Origin: Pseudomonadota bacterium
Lineage (GTDB): Bacteria > Myxococcota > Polyangia > Polyangiales > Polyangiaceae
DNA length: 20,988 bases
Reading direction: 5' to 3'
Assembly: GCA_023419055.1 (NCBI GenBank)
Contig: JAEZYO010000591.1
Location: forward strand, 1 to 20,988
Positions 1 through 7,925 of this stretch are shown in pieces; position 1 is the first letter of the stretch, and the number at the start of each line of letters is the position of its first letter. The translations under genes and the position numbers were made by a program. Under the pieces are notes generated by a model that worked only from the letters and a program-made list of their open reading frames with translations, had not been told where the DNA came from and did no database searches.

Positions 1-1645
1 ACATCTCGAGGATCTTGCGATCGGCGATCTGAGCGATGCTCTGAGCGGAGCGCTCCGGCGCGCCGAAATCACTCGGCCTGCTCAGTGGCTCACGCGGCAC
101 CGGCGCCTCGAAGCCCGCCTGCGACGAGTGCTTGCTGATGTAGAGCTTGGCCGCGCGATCGACGAGCGAGAAGAGCTCCGGCGAGTCACCGACGGTCTCC
201 GACGTGCCGAGGAGCAAGAACGCACCCGGCTTGAGCGCGTAGTGAAGCGTGCGGAGCACCTTGCGCTGAGTCGATTGCTGGAGATAGATGAGGAGGTTCC
301 GGCAGCTCACGAGGTCGAGCTTCGAGAACGGAGCGTCGTTCGTGACGTTCTGGTTAGAGAACACGATCATGTCGCGGACGCGCCGGCTGATCTGGTACCC
401 GCCCTCGCGCTTCACGAAGTAGCGCTCGAGCCGCTCCGGAGAAACGTCGAGCTCGACGTTGGCCGGATAGAGCCCGCGCCGCGCGCGTTGAATCGCGTCC
501 TGATCGACGTCAGTGCCGAAAATCTGGACCCGACGCCCAGGCTCGTCCTCGCCCAGGTACTCGAGCAGACTTATCGCGATCGAGTAAGCCTCCTCGCCCG
601 TCGAGCAAGCCGGCACCCAGATTCGAATCGGCCCCTGAGGCTTTTGCCTGTCCTTCAGAAAGCGCGGAAAGACCTTCGTCTTGAGCGCCTCGAACACCTC
701 CGGGTCGCGGAAGAAGCTCGTGACGCCGATCAAAAAATCTTTGTAGAGCAGCCGCAGCTCTTCGCGATCGGACTGAACGAACTTCACGTAGTCTTCGAGG
801 CGATCGATCTTGTGGAGCGTGAGGCGGCGTTCGGTCCTGCGATCGATCGTGGCCGGCTTGTAGTACGCGAGATCCGTGCCGAAGGCCGCCCTGATCAGGC
901 CGAGCAGCTTGTTGTTGTGCTCCTCGCGCTGAGGTGGAGGACGATTGGTCACGACTCGATGGGGGCGCTGCTCGATCAGCGACAATTCCTCGGCGATACC
1001 TTCCGGCAAGAGGCAGTGATCGACGGCGCCGCTCTCGAGAGCGCTCCTCGGCATGCCGTCGTACTTGGCGCTGTCCGGATCCTGAACGAAGGTAAGCCCT
1101 CCAGCCTCCTTGATCGCGCGCAGGCCGAACGTGCCGTCGGAACCGGTCCCGGACAGGACGACTCCGATGGCTCTCTTGCCCGCGTCCTCGGCGAGCGCCC
1201 TGAAGAAGAAGTCGACCGGAAGACGTGGTCGCCGCCCCGAAGGCGGCCCCATGAGCTGAAGCACCCCCTGCTGAATCCCTAGATCCGCGTTGGGAGGAAT
1301 GACGTAGACGCGATTCGGGAGGACCCGCATGCCGTCTTCGGCGGTGACGACCTCGACGTGAGTCGCCTTCCAGAGAAGATCCGGCAAGGCGCTCGCTTGC
1401 GTCGGCAACAAATGTTGCACGACCACGAAGGCCATGCGCGTGGGTTTCCCCAGCTTGGCGATCAGCGAGGAGAGCGCCTCGAAGCCCCCTGCCGACGCCC
1501 CGATTCCGACGATGAAGGAAGGGCCGGTCGCGACAGCGGCGATCGGAGCCCGCCCGTCGGCGACAACGCTCGCGCGCTCCGACTCCGCCTCCGTGCTTGC
1601 CTGTTCGCAGTCCAATGCGCCACTTTCCTCCTCTCGTCTCGACAT
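1..1645 (-). CDS. CheB-CheR hybrid chemotaxis methylesterase/methyltransferase (3' end outside window)
   Basis: Probably a signalling hybrid acting on glutamyl residues of chemoreceptor-like proteins: a CheB methylesterase domain fused to a CheR SAM-dependent methyltransferase. 548 residues are visible and the frame is still open at base 1. The CheB part (about 40-225) has all three catalytic positions: Ser51 in GIGASAGG, His78 in VVQHLL and Asp170 in SGTGSDGT. The CheR part (about 240-500) has the SAM-binding motif VPACSTGEEAYS near 344-355, FGTDVDQDAI near 377-385 and SCRNLLIYL near 448-455. There is no N-terminal receiver domain, as is usual in these hybrids. Family members typically continue into coiled-coil, PAS and sometimes kinase domains, which would lie left of the window. 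The ATG at 1645 is preceded by GAGGTG about 6 nt upstream. No other chemotaxis genes are nearby, so it may be an orphan module. Confidence 0.93.
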   Translation of the reverse strand, partial: MSRREEESGALDCEQASTEAESERASVVADGRAPIAAVATGPSFIVGIGASAGGFEALSSLIAKLGKPTRMAFVVVQHLLPTQASALPDLLWKATHVEVVTAEDGMRVLPNRVYVIPPNADLGIQQGVLQLMGPPSGRRPRLPVDFFFRALAEDAGKRAIGVVLSGTGSDGTFGLRAIKEAGGLTFVQDPDSAKYDGMPRSALESGAVDHCLLPEGIAEELSLIEQRPHRVVTNRPPPQREEHNNKLLGLIRAAFGTDLAYYKPATIDRRTERRLTLHKIDRLEDYVKFVQSDREELRLLYKDFLIGVTSFFRDPEVFEALKTKVFPRFLKDRQKPQGPIRIWVPACSTGEEAYSIAISLLEYLGEDEPGRRVQIFGTDVDQDAIQRARRGLYPANVELDVSPERLERYFVKREGGYQISRRVRDMIVFSNQNVTNDAPFSKLDLVSCRNLLIYLQQSTQRKVLRTLHYALKPGAFLLLGTSETVGDSPELFSLVDRAAKLYISKHSSQAGFEAPVPREPLSRPSDFGAPERSAQSIAQIADRKILEM

Positions 1646-1847
1646 GCTGTCACCTCGAGCGTTCGAGAGGCCAGCGAGCCACCCTCGAGCGAGTCGAAGC
1701 GATCTCGGAATACCGAGATCCCAGGTGGAGTCGGGTATCTCTCGCGACCGTTCGGACGTCAAGTTCGGCGCCGCCGGGGCCTCGCGCGGCTCGCTTCGAA
1801 GTCGGCGGAGTTTCCGAGCCCTTCGAGCCGGGAGAACGTCGACAGGC

Positions 1848-1859
1848 ACCCTCGAGGGT
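1848..1859. repeat. 12-bp perfect palindrome ACCCTCGAGGGT
   Basis: Perfect palindrome in the 297-bp stretch between the HhH gene and the CheB-CheR gene, 34 bp from the terminator hairpin. It could be an operator for the CheB-CheR gene on the minus strand. CTCGAG is very common in this genome (it also reads Leu-Glu in genes), so chance is a real alternative. Apart from this palindrome and the terminator I see nothing convincing in 1646-1942. Confidence 0.25.
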
Positions 1860-1880
1860 TCTAGTGGAAACTGCCGAGCG

Positions 1881-1910
1881 CCCAAAAGAAAAGGGGGGCT
1901 CGAGCCCCCC
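1881..1910 (-). terminator. Rho-independent terminator of the HhH gene
   Basis: On the minus strand, about 30 nt past the HhH stop codon, the perfect 18-bp palindrome GGGGGGCTCGAGCCCCCC (1893-1910) is followed by a TTTTCTTTT tract (1892-1884). This is a textbook intrinsic terminator. It separates the HhH gene from the co-directional CheB-CheR gene, so the two are probably separate transcripts. Confidence 0.88.
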
Positions 1911-1942
1911 TTCTCCTCGCGCACTTTCGGCGCTGGCCGTCG

Positions 1943-2146
1943 CTACACGGTCACGCTGGTGCGAATGTCTCGAAGGATGACCTTGTCGATGCCCGGCACC
2001 TTCGAGAGCTCGTCGATCGTCTTGAACCGGCCGTGCTTGGCCCGGTACTCGATGATCTTGCGCGCGTGTTGGATTCCGATTTCGGCGATTTGAGCGAGCT
2101 CGGCTTCGCTCGCGACGTTGATGTTGATCACGCGACTGTCCGACAT
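1943..2146 (-). CDS. Small ComEA-like helix-hairpin-helix protein
   Basis: A 67-residue protein consisting almost entirely of a tandem helix-hairpin-helix fold like the C-terminal domain of ComEA. It has the INVAS(E)AEL opening, a first hairpin around AEIGIQHARKI, the conserved IIEYRAKHGRFKTIDEL middle and a second hairpin around VPGIDKVIL. HhH domains bind DNA without sequence specificity. Unlike ComEA there is no signal peptide or membrane anchor, so this one should be cytoplasmic. The first hairpin has Glu-Ile-Gly instead of the usual Gly-Ile-Gly. The ATG is preceded by a near-perfect Shine-Dalgarno (AAGGAGG, about 5 nt upstream), which suggests strong translation. It is monocistronic, with its own intrinsic terminator. 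The precise role (repair, competence or nucleoid) cannot be read from sequence. Confidence 0.88.
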   Translation of the reverse strand: MSDSRVININVASEAELAQIAEIGIQHARKIIEYRAKHGRFKTIDELSKVPGIDKVILRDIRTSVTV

Positions 2147-2317
2147 GCTTCCCTCCTTGGAGCTGCTGCAGCTTCCCCTTTTTCCTCGGTGGCACTGCGA
2201 AGCGGCTGGCCCCCCGGTGCAACGGCCGTACCGATCCTACGAAGGAAGGAGGACGAGCTCGAACGGCAGCGCCGAGGCCGCGTGTCGACGGAGTGCGTGA
2301 TCTTACCCGGCCCACTT

Positions 2318-2348
2318 CGCCACGACGCCACCTGTCTGGCTCGTGGCG
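2318..2348 (-). terminator. Hairpin 28 nt after the pirin stop
   Basis: Plus-strand arms CGCCACGA (2318-2325) and TCGTGGCG (2341-2348), with inner arms GCCA/TGGC (2327-2330, 2337-2340) and one bulged C, form a 12-bp interrupted stem with a 6-nt loop. It sits just downstream of the pirin gene on the minus strand. There is no U tract, so it may be a factor-dependent or weak terminator, or an mRNA 3'-end stabiliser. Confidence 0.4.
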
Positions 2349-2375
2349 GCCTCGCGTCCGAGCAGAAACACGAGC

Positions 2376-3290
2376 TCAATCCGGCAGCGGAATGAACTCC
2401 TGATCGTCACCAGGAACCTTGGGAAAGTTACCAGCGCGCCATCGTTCCTTCGCGCGCTCGATGCGCTCGTCGGAGCTCGAGACGAAGTTCCAATAGATGT
2501 GCCGCTCACTCTCGAGCGGCGCGCCCCCGAACAGCATCACGTGGGCTTTGCCCTCCGCGAGCAACGTCGCCGCGCGACCGGGCGCGAACACCAGCAGGTG
2601 CCCGGGCTCGAAGCGCTCCGCACCGCAAGCGATGCTGCCCTCGACCACGTAGGCGGCTCGCTCCTGATAGTCGACAGGAACGGCGAGCTTTGCCCCGGCC
2701 TCGAGCCGCGCGTCCACGTAGAAGAGCGGCGAGAGCGTCTCGACGGGCGAGCGCGCGCCGTAAGCTTCCCCTGCGATCACCGAAAGCTCTGCACCGGATA
2801 GACTCAATTTCGGCAGCGATGCCTTGGGGTGATGGCGAAAGCTCGGGAGCACCTCTTCCCGATCGCGCGGCAAGGCCACCCACGCCTGGATCCCATGGAG
2901 CCTCGAAACCCTGGCGCGCTCCTCGGCGGGCGTACGCTCGGAGTGCACGATGCCGCTTCCGGCAGTCATCCAGTTCACGTCGCCGGGACGGATCGCCTGA
3001 GCCGATCCGAGGCTGTCACGATGAAAGATCTCGCCTTCGAACAGGTAGGTGACGGTCGCCAAGTTGATGTGCGGATGAGGTCGGACGTCGATGCCCTGCC
3101 CGGGGGCTTGCTCGGCGGGCCCCATGTGGTCCCAAAAGATGAAAGGGCCGACCAGCCTGCGACGCGCGGAAGGCAGCACGCGTCTCACGCTGAACCCTCC
3201 GAGGTCACGCACTCGGGACTCGATGACGAGGTCGACTGCAGGTTCAGCGTCGTCGATGCAGCGAGGTTCAGCCGCGGGTTGCCAGCTCAT
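2376..3290 (-). CDS. Pirin family protein
   Basis: A 304-residue bicupin of the pirin family (about 290-300 residues is usual). The N-terminal cupin carries the pirin signature: FWDHMGP, then HPHINLATVTYLFEGE, then GDVNWMTAGSGIVHSE. The four metal ligands align as His72, His74, His116 and Glu118. Bacterial pirins have been described as quercetin dioxygenases or as regulators of metabolic enzymes, and the substrate cannot be inferred here. The C-terminal cupin is followed by an unusual charged tail (SDERIERAKERWRAGNFPKV). No signal peptide, so cytoplasmic. The ATG at 3290 has no clear Shine-Dalgarno. It diverges from the Cys-rich lipoprotein gene across a short promoter region. Confidence 0.93.
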   Translation of the reverse strand: MSWQPAAEPRCIDDAEPAVDLVIESRVRDLGGFSVRRVLPSARRRLVGPFIFWDHMGPAEQAPGQGIDVRPHPHINLATVTYLFEGEIFHRDSLGSAQAIRPGDVNWMTAGSGIVHSERTPAEERARVSRLHGIQAWVALPRDREEVLPSFRHHPKASLPKLSLSGAELSVIAGEAYGARSPVETLSPLFYVDARLEAGAKLAVPVDYQERAAYVVEGSIACGAERFEPGHLLVFAPGRAATLLAEGKAHVMLFGGAPLESERHIYWNFVSSSDERIERAKERWRAGNFPKVPGDDQEFIPLPD

Positions 3291-3305
3291 GGCCGTACTT
3301 TAGCG

Positions 3306-3322
3306 TCAACCCGTCCGGTTGA
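3306..3322. promoter_or_regulatory. Inverted repeat between pirin and lipoprotein genes
   Basis: TCAACC-cgtcc-GGTTGA, a perfect 6-bp inverted repeat centred in the 80-bp divergent region between the pirin start (3290) and the lipoprotein start (3371). Position and symmetry fit a dimeric regulator operator, but at this length chance is possible. No clear -35/-10 pair was found. Confidence 0.3.
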
Positions 3323-3370
3323 AAGTCGCCCTTGCTAGGCAGGGAGGTTCCGCGCGAAAATCCGCGGCGC

Positions 3371-3916
3371 ATGGCGGTGACGATTCGGACGCGGTGGCGG
3401 CGGGCGGCAGCATTGGTAGGGAGATTCTTCGTGATTGCGTGCGCGCTCGCGGGCGCCGCGTGCGGGGAAGAAGAGGCGAGCTCTACGGAGCTCGTCTGTG
3501 AGGCCGTCTGCGAGCGCCTCACCAAGTGCGGGGTCACGGGGGGCGACTGCGACGGCAACTGCCGCGCGAACGTGAGCTACGAGCAGCTGCGCGTCGACGC
3601 GGCAGAAGGCCTCTCGGCCTGTCTGCGCGCGCAGAGCTGCAGCGCGTTGTCTTCGGAGGAGACCTTCCGTCAGACCTTCGAGGCCTGCTGGCACGAGATG
3701 GAGGGCAGCGTCACCGCCACCGAGTTCGGCCGGAGCTTCTGCCGAACCTACGCCGCGCACCTCTACGGCTGCGGCTACGCTTACGGCGCGGAGCAGTGCG
3801 AGGCCGAGTACGGGATCCTGACCGATGAGGCGCTGGAGCGCGTGCTCCCCTGCGCCGAGCAGTCGTGCGACACCCTCACGACCTGTCCATCCCGAGCCAT
3901 AGCGGGGGCCCATTGA
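3371..3916 (+). CDS. Cys-rich lipoprotein with internally repeated cysteine pattern
   Basis: A 181-residue exported lipoprotein of no family I recognise. The ATG at 3371 gives an Arg-rich n-region, a hydrophobic core and a lipobox ending LAGAAC (Cys31). A TTG start at 3332 would add 13 residues; an AGGGAGG at 3340-3346 lies too far from 3371 to decide. The mature part has 14 further cysteines (43, 47, 53, 60, 64, 84, 90, 106, 124, 134, 143, 161, 166, 172). The halves 47-106 and 124-172 look alike in pattern (C..L..CG, a middle C, then L..C....SC..L), suggesting a duplicated disulfide-rich module. The stop overlaps the TTG start of the next gene, so the two lipoproteins are probably co-translated. 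Function unknown; such lipoproteins are frequent in Myxococcota. Confidence 0.75.
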   Translation: MAVTIRTRWRRAAALVGRFFVIACALAGAACGEEEASSTELVCEAVCERLTKCGVTGGDCDGNCRANVSYEQLRVDAAEGLSACLRAQSCSALSSEETFRQTFEACWHEMEGSVTATEFGRSFCRTYAAHLYGCGYAYGAEQCEAEYGILTDEALERVLPCAEQSCDTLTTCPSRAIAGAH

Positions 3917-5139
3917 CGCGCTCATCGATCGCGGTGCTCTCGCTCTCGCTGCTCTGTGCCTGCGGAGAGAGCGCGGATCTGGATCTCGCCCCCGGCACGC
4001 CTGGCCCGTGGCCTATCGAGGGTTGCGCCTTCGACTACCGCCCCTGCGACGTGCGCGACGACGCCTGCCAGCGCGAGAAGCTCGAGCTTACCGCCTGCGT
4101 GCGCGGCAACGAAGCGGGTCCACTCCCGCCAGTGTCGGTGATGACGGCGGCCGAGTTCGACGCCTTCGTTGCTTCCGAATCCCCGCGCCCCGACCCGGAT
4201 TACTGGGAGGACGTGCTGGTGATGCTCGAGCTCGCCGAACCGGGAGCGCTCGGGGCGAAGCGGCTCCGTCGCCGCGTGGCGGGAGAAGTGGGCGCGTTCT
4301 ACCGCTGGGACGAGGACGACGTCGTGCTCATCGATCGGGGCGGGCCGTTCGACGACGTCGGGATGAACGCCATCCTGGTGCACGAGTTCGTGCACGCACT
4401 CCAGGATCGGGAAGTCGATCTCCGAGCGTACGCTGACGCCCACGATGACGACGACGATACCTTTCTCGCCGCGAGATCCGTTTACGAAGGCGAAGCGCGC
4501 CTGTGGGAGGATCGCGTGCGCGCGGCCATGCTGGGGCTCGACGTCGAGGCCATCGACTGGGAAAACCGACTGAACGAGCTCGTTCTCCGCGGTGAAAGCT
4601 GGCTCCTCGAACAGGAGGGCGCGCTGCTCGCCGCGAGCGAGCTCGTCCCCTACACGCACGGCGCGCGCTTTCTCTACCCGCAGTGGAAAGAGAAGGGCCA
4701 CGACGGCGTGCTCGAGCTCTTTGCCGATCCTCCGCGGTCGAGCAAGGAGCTCTTGCTCGGCGAGCGGGAGCCGCTCTCGGAGGTCACGCCGTTTCCGGAG
4801 CTCGAGCCGCCCGAGGGAGTCGAGCTCTACGGGAGCTCCAGCCTGGGTGCCCTCGGGATCTACGTTTACCTCGCGGCCGAGCTCGGTCGCGAGCCGGCGC
4901 GGGAACGCGCGCTCACCTGGACTTCCGATCGCTTCGAGATCTACGTCGACGCAGCGTCGGAGTCGCCGATCATCGTCTGGTCGCTGGACGCGTCGGCGGA
5001 GGCCGCCTCCTCCGTGTTCGGAAGGACCCGCAGGCTCCTCCCGAACACCGTGTCTCGGACCGTCGGTCGAAGGCAGCGGCTCGCGGCGACGGCCAATTCG
5101 GATCTGGCCCTGGGCTGGGCGGTCGACGGCGACCTCTGA
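3913..5139 (+). CDS. Putative zinc metallopeptidase lipoprotein (HEFVH)
   Basis: A 408-residue lipoprotein when started at the TTG overlapping the upstream stop (TTGA). This gives a signal peptide with lipobox LLCAC (Cys17). The ATG at 3865 would put 16 extra polar residues before it and overlap the upstream gene by 52 bp, so it is less likely. A zinc-peptidase-like core is visible: His157-Glu158-Phe-Val-His161 followed by ALQD, and about 30 residues later Tyr-Glu192-Gly-Glu-Ala. The order HE-x-x-HALQD then EG(D/E)A is seen in uncharacterised gluzincin-like families, with Glu192 the probable third zinc ligand. An Asp run (HDDDDD, 177-182) lies between them. The N-terminal 80 residues contain several Cys, possibly disulfide-bonded. 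Substrate unknown. It ends 7 bp from the convergent urtE stop. Confidence 0.8.
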   Translation: MTRSSIAVLSLSLLCACGESADLDLAPGTPGPWPIEGCAFDYRPCDVRDDACQREKLELTACVRGNEAGPLPPVSVMTAAEFDAFVASESPRPDPDYWEDVLVMLELAEPGALGAKRLRRRVAGEVGAFYRWDEDDVVLIDRGGPFDDVGMNAILVHEFVHALQDREVDLRAYADAHDDDDDTFLAARSVYEGEARLWEDRVRAAMLGLDVEAIDWENRLNELVLRGESWLLEQEGALLAASELVPYTHGARFLYPQWKEKGHDGVLELFADPPRSSKELLLGEREPLSEVTPFPELEPPEGVELYGSSSLGALGIYVYLAAELGREPARERALTWTSDRFEIYVDAASESPIIVWSLDASAEAASSVFGRTRRLLPNTVSRTVGRRQRLAATANSDLALGWAVDGDL

Positions 5140-5146
5140 CGCCTGG

Positions 5147-5845
5147 TCAGACCTTCAGGTGCTTCTCCACCATGCTCTCGTCGAGATCGTCCATCTTGCC
5201 GGAGGCGACGACTCGACCGCGGTCGAGGATGCAGAAGCGATCGGCGACCTTGCGCGCGAACGCGAGGCGTTGCTCGACGATCAGGATCGTGAGGCCGAAC
5301 TCCTTGTTGAGCTTGTGGAGGACGTCGCCGATCTGGGAAACGATGTTCGGCTGAATGCCCTCGGTCGGTTCGTCCAAGATCAAGAGCTTGGGGTCGAGGG
5401 CGAGCGCGCGACCCATCGCGAGCTGCTGCTGCTGCCCGCCGGAAAGATCGCCGCCGCGCCGCTTCATCATGCTCTTCAAGACCGGGAACAGCTCGAACAC
5501 GCGCTCGGGCACCTTCGTGGCCTTGTCGGGGCGTGCGCTCAACCCCACGCGCAGGTTCTCGGCCACGCTGAGCTGCCCGAAGATCTCGCGGCCTTGCGGG
5601 ACGTAGCCGATGCCCTTTCGCGCGCGCACCTCGGGCCGCTGTGAAGCGAGGTTCTGCTCGGCGAAGCGGATCTCGCCGGACTTGAGCGGCAAGAGTCCCA
5701 TGATCGATTTGAGGAGGGTGGTCTTTCCGACTCCGTTCCGGCCCATCAGGCAAGTGCAGGAACCTTCGGGCACCTCGAGGTCGATGTCCCAGAGCGTGTG
5801 GCTCTCCCCGTAGTACTGGTTCAGCCCGCGCAGGTTCAGCATCAC
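5147..5845 (-). CDS. urtE: Urea ABC transporter ATPase UrtE
   Basis: One of the two ATPases driving high-affinity urea import, in the HAAT/branched-chain amino acid transporter class. The 232-residue length is normal. Walker A GRNGVGKT at 35-42, signature LSGGQ at 134-138 and Walker B LLILDEP at 154-160 are intact. The DEPTEGIQPNIV stretch and the QYYGESHTLWDI opening are characteristic of UrtE rather than LivF. It starts at GTG 5845, overlapping the urtD stop (GTGA), with an AGGAG about 7 nt upstream; the ATG immediately after is an alternative. It is the last gene of the urt block. No terminator is visible in the 7 bp before the convergent metallopeptidase gene. Confidence 0.96.
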   Translation of the reverse strand: MMLNLRGLNQYYGESHTLWDIDLEVPEGSCTCLMGRNGVGKTTLLKSIMGLLPLKSGEIRFAEQNLASQRPEVRARKGIGYVPQGREIFGQLSVAENLRVGLSARPDKATKVPERVFELFPVLKSMMKRRGGDLSGGQQQQLAMGRALALDPKLLILDEPTEGIQPNIVSQIGDVLHKLNKEFGLTILIVEQRLAFARKVADRFCILDRGRVVASGKMDDLDESMVEKHLKV

Positions 5846-6756
5846 GTCCGCTCCTGGGTCTCGCCGAGGTAGACCTCGACCACCTTGGGATCCTTCTGAA
5901 CGGTGTCCATGTCGCCCTCGGCGAGGATCTTGCCCTCGTGGAGCACCGTCACGGTCTTCGCGATGCTGCGCACGAACTCCATGTCGTGTTCGATGACCAC
6001 GACGGTGTGCTCACCGGCGAGCGAGTTCAAGAGCTCGGCCGTCTTCTCGGTCTCTTGGTGGGTCATGCCGGCGATGGGCTCGTCGACCAGGAGCACGCGC
6101 GGATTCGTCGCGAGCAACATTCCGATCTCGAGCCACTGCTTCTGCCCGTGCGCGAGGAGGCCGGCCCTCGTATTGGCGTGGTCCTTGAGCCCGATGGTTT
6201 CGAGCGTCTTCTCGATGCGCTCGCGCTCGGCCCGGGTGAGCCGCGCGAACAGGCTCTGGAAGACGCCCTTCTTGCCCGGCAAGGAGAGCTCCAGGTTCTC
6301 GAACACGGTGTGGCCCTGGAAAACGGTCGGGCGCTGGAACTTCCGGCACACGCCGCGCTGGACGATCTGGTGCTCGCTCAGCTGAGTGAGGTCGGTGTCG
6401 TCCCCCACCAGGAAGACCGAGCCGCTGTCGGGCTTGGTCTTGCCCGTGATGATGTCCATCAGCGTGGTCTTGCCTGCGCCGTTCGGGCCGATGATGCAGC
6501 GGAGCTCTCCCTCGTCGAGCACCAGCGTAAGCTCGGTGATGGCCTTGAAGCCGTCGAAGGACACGCTCACGTTGTCGACGCAGAGCAGAGCCTTTCGCCC
6601 CTTCGTGAGCGCGTCGTAGCGCGACTTGTCGACCGTCTTCCGCTGCGGCACCAGGCTGAAGCGTCGCGGGCTCTTGGGCGTGGGTTCGACCTTCGATTCG
6701 GGCGCCGGGGCTTCCTCGACGGGAGCTTCCACCGCTCTCTCCGCTGCAATCGCCAT
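5842..6756 (-). CDS. urtD: Urea ABC transporter ATPase UrtD
   Basis: Second ATPase of the urea importer. From the ATG at 6756 (GAGGAG about 10 nt upstream) the protein has 304 residues. A GTG at 6783 overlapping the urtC stop would add nine. Walker A GPNGAGKT is at 90-97, the variant signature LAHGQ at 199-203 (typical of UrtD/LivG) and Walker B VLLVDEP at 219-225. The first ~55 residues are an Ala/Pro/Glu-rich, then basic extension absent from ordinary UrtD (about 250 residues); it looks disordered. Downstream of that, the SFDGFKAI and CRKFQRPTVFQGHTVFENL stretches are diagnostic for UrtD. Coupled to urtE by a 4-nt overlap. Confidence 0.95.
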   Translation of the reverse strand: MAIAAERAVEAPVEEAPAPESKVEPTPKSPRRFSLVPQRKTVDKSRYDALTKGRKALLCVDNVSVSFDGFKAITELTLVLDEGELRCIIGPNGAGKTTLMDIITGKTKPDSGSVFLVGDDTDLTQLSEHQIVQRGVCRKFQRPTVFQGHTVFENLELSLPGKKGVFQSLFARLTRAERERIEKTLETIGLKDHANTRAGLLAHGQKQWLEIGMLLATNPRVLLVDEPIAGMTHQETEKTAELLNSLAGEHTVVVIEHDMEFVRSIAKTVTVLHEGKILAEGDMDTVQKDPKVVEVYLGETQERT

Positions 6757-6779
6757 GGGTTGGATCTCCTCGCTGACGC

Positions 6780-7925
6780 TCACTTCGCCGCCTCCACTCG
6801 ACTCGTAGCGCGGGAGCGCACGAGCGCTCGCAGCTTCGAGAATGCACCGACCAGGCCGTCGGGCAAGAACAGCGTGACCCCGATGAAGAGGACACCGAGC
6901 ACGTAGAGCCAGAGCTCGGGCATGCTGACGGTGAGCCAGCTCTTCGCGCCGTTCACGGCGAAGGCGCCGAGCGGCGCGCCGATCAGGCTACCGCGGCCGC
7001 CCACGGCGACCCAGATCGCCATCTCGATGGAGTTCGACGGCTGGAGCTCGCTCGGGTTGATGATGCCGACTTGAGGCACGTAGAGCGCGCCGGCGAACCC
7101 GCACAGGACGGCCGAAAGCGTGTACACGAAGAGCTTGAACTTGCTCGTGTCATAGCCCGAAAAGGCCGCCCGGCTCTCCTGGTCCCGCACCGCGCGGAGG
7201 ACGCGGCCAGCCTTGGAGGTCGCGATGAAGCGACACAACAGGAACGTCGCCGCGACGCCGAGCGCGGAGAGCACGTAGAGGCCTTGCTTGGTCGACGGCT
7301 CGTGCAGGGAGTAGCCGTAGATGTGCTTGAAATCCGTAAGGCCGTTGTTACCGCCGAGGCCGGTTTCGTTGCGGAAGAACAGCAGCATGAGCGCGTAGGT
7401 GAGCGCCTGCGTGATGATCGAGAAGTAGACGCCGCGGATGCGCGAACGGAACGCGAAGTAGCCGAACACGTAGGCGAGCAGGCCCGGCACCGCGAAGACC
7501 GCGAGCAAGGCGAAGAAGAAGTTATCCATCGGCTTCCAGAACCAGGGCAGCTCCTTCCAGTCGAGGAACACCATGAAATCCGGAAGGTTCGAACGGTAGA
7601 CGCCGGCGTCCCCGATCGAACGCATCAGGTACATGCCCATGGCGTAGCCACCGAGCGCGAAGAACACGCCGTGCCCGAGGCTCAGGATGCCCGTGTAGCC
7701 CCAGAGCAAGTCCATGGCGATCGCCACGATCGCGAAGCACATGAACTTGCCGAGCAGCGCCACCAGGTAGTCCGGCAGGCCGAAGAGCGGCAACGCACAA
7801 ACCACTACCGTGAGCGCGGTGAACACGATGAGGCCGTTCTTCGACATCAACGGCTCGAGCCGCACGGCAGCCGGGATGCGGAGCGCCGGAGCGGCCGGCG
7901 CGACGACCGAAGGTGACTGGCTCAT
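6780..7925 (-). CDS. urtC: Urea ABC transporter permease UrtC
   Basis: Integral membrane subunit of the urea importer, 381 residues with about ten hydrophobic segments. It contains the LivM-type hallmark WGYTGILSLGHGVFFALGGY and, further on, AVRDQESRAAFSGYD, both strongly conserved in UrtC. An insert around FLDWKELPWFWKPM between early transmembrane segments is also typical of UrtC. The ATG at 7925 overlaps the urtB stop (ATGA) and has GGAGG 5 nt upstream. The frame stays open far upstream within urtB, so a longer reading would be an artefact. The C-terminal tail is short and basic (RALVRSRATSRVEAAK). Confidence 0.96.
   Translation of the reverse strand: MSQSPSVVAPAAPALRIPAAVRLEPLMSKNGLIVFTALTVVVCALPLFGLPDYLVALLGKFMCFAIVAIAMDLLWGYTGILSLGHGVFFALGGYAMGMYLMRSIGDAGVYRSNLPDFMVFLDWKELPWFWKPMDNFFFALLAVFAVPGLLAYVFGYFAFRSRIRGVYFSIITQALTYALMLLFFRNETGLGGNNGLTDFKHIYGYSLHEPSTKQGLYVLSALGVAATFLLCRFIATSKAGRVLRAVRDQESRAAFSGYDTSKFKLFVYTLSAVLCGFAGALYVPQVGIINPSELQPSNSIEMAIWVAVGGRGSLIGAPLGAFAVNGAKSWLTVSMPELWLYVLGVLFIGVTLFLPDGLVGAFSKLRALVRSRATSRVEAAK

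Noticed and set aside
128..1282. Long plus-strand open frame opposite the CheB-CheR gene
   Set aside because: Its translation is Arg/Leu/Glu-rich with no domain, while the minus strand shows intact CheB and CheR motifs; it is an antisense shadow of high-GC codon bias. The same holds for long frames opposite urt genes and permeases.
1646..1942. Clustered CTCGAG sites as a repeat array
   Set aside because: Spacing is irregular and CTCGAG is frequent throughout this genome; only the two symmetric extended copies were kept.
5135..5160. Small palindromes at the convergent ends of the metallopeptidase gene and urtE
   Set aside because: TCTGA/TCAGA arms of 5 bp and a 10-bp ACCTTCAGGT are too short and lack U tracts; not called as a bidirectional terminator.
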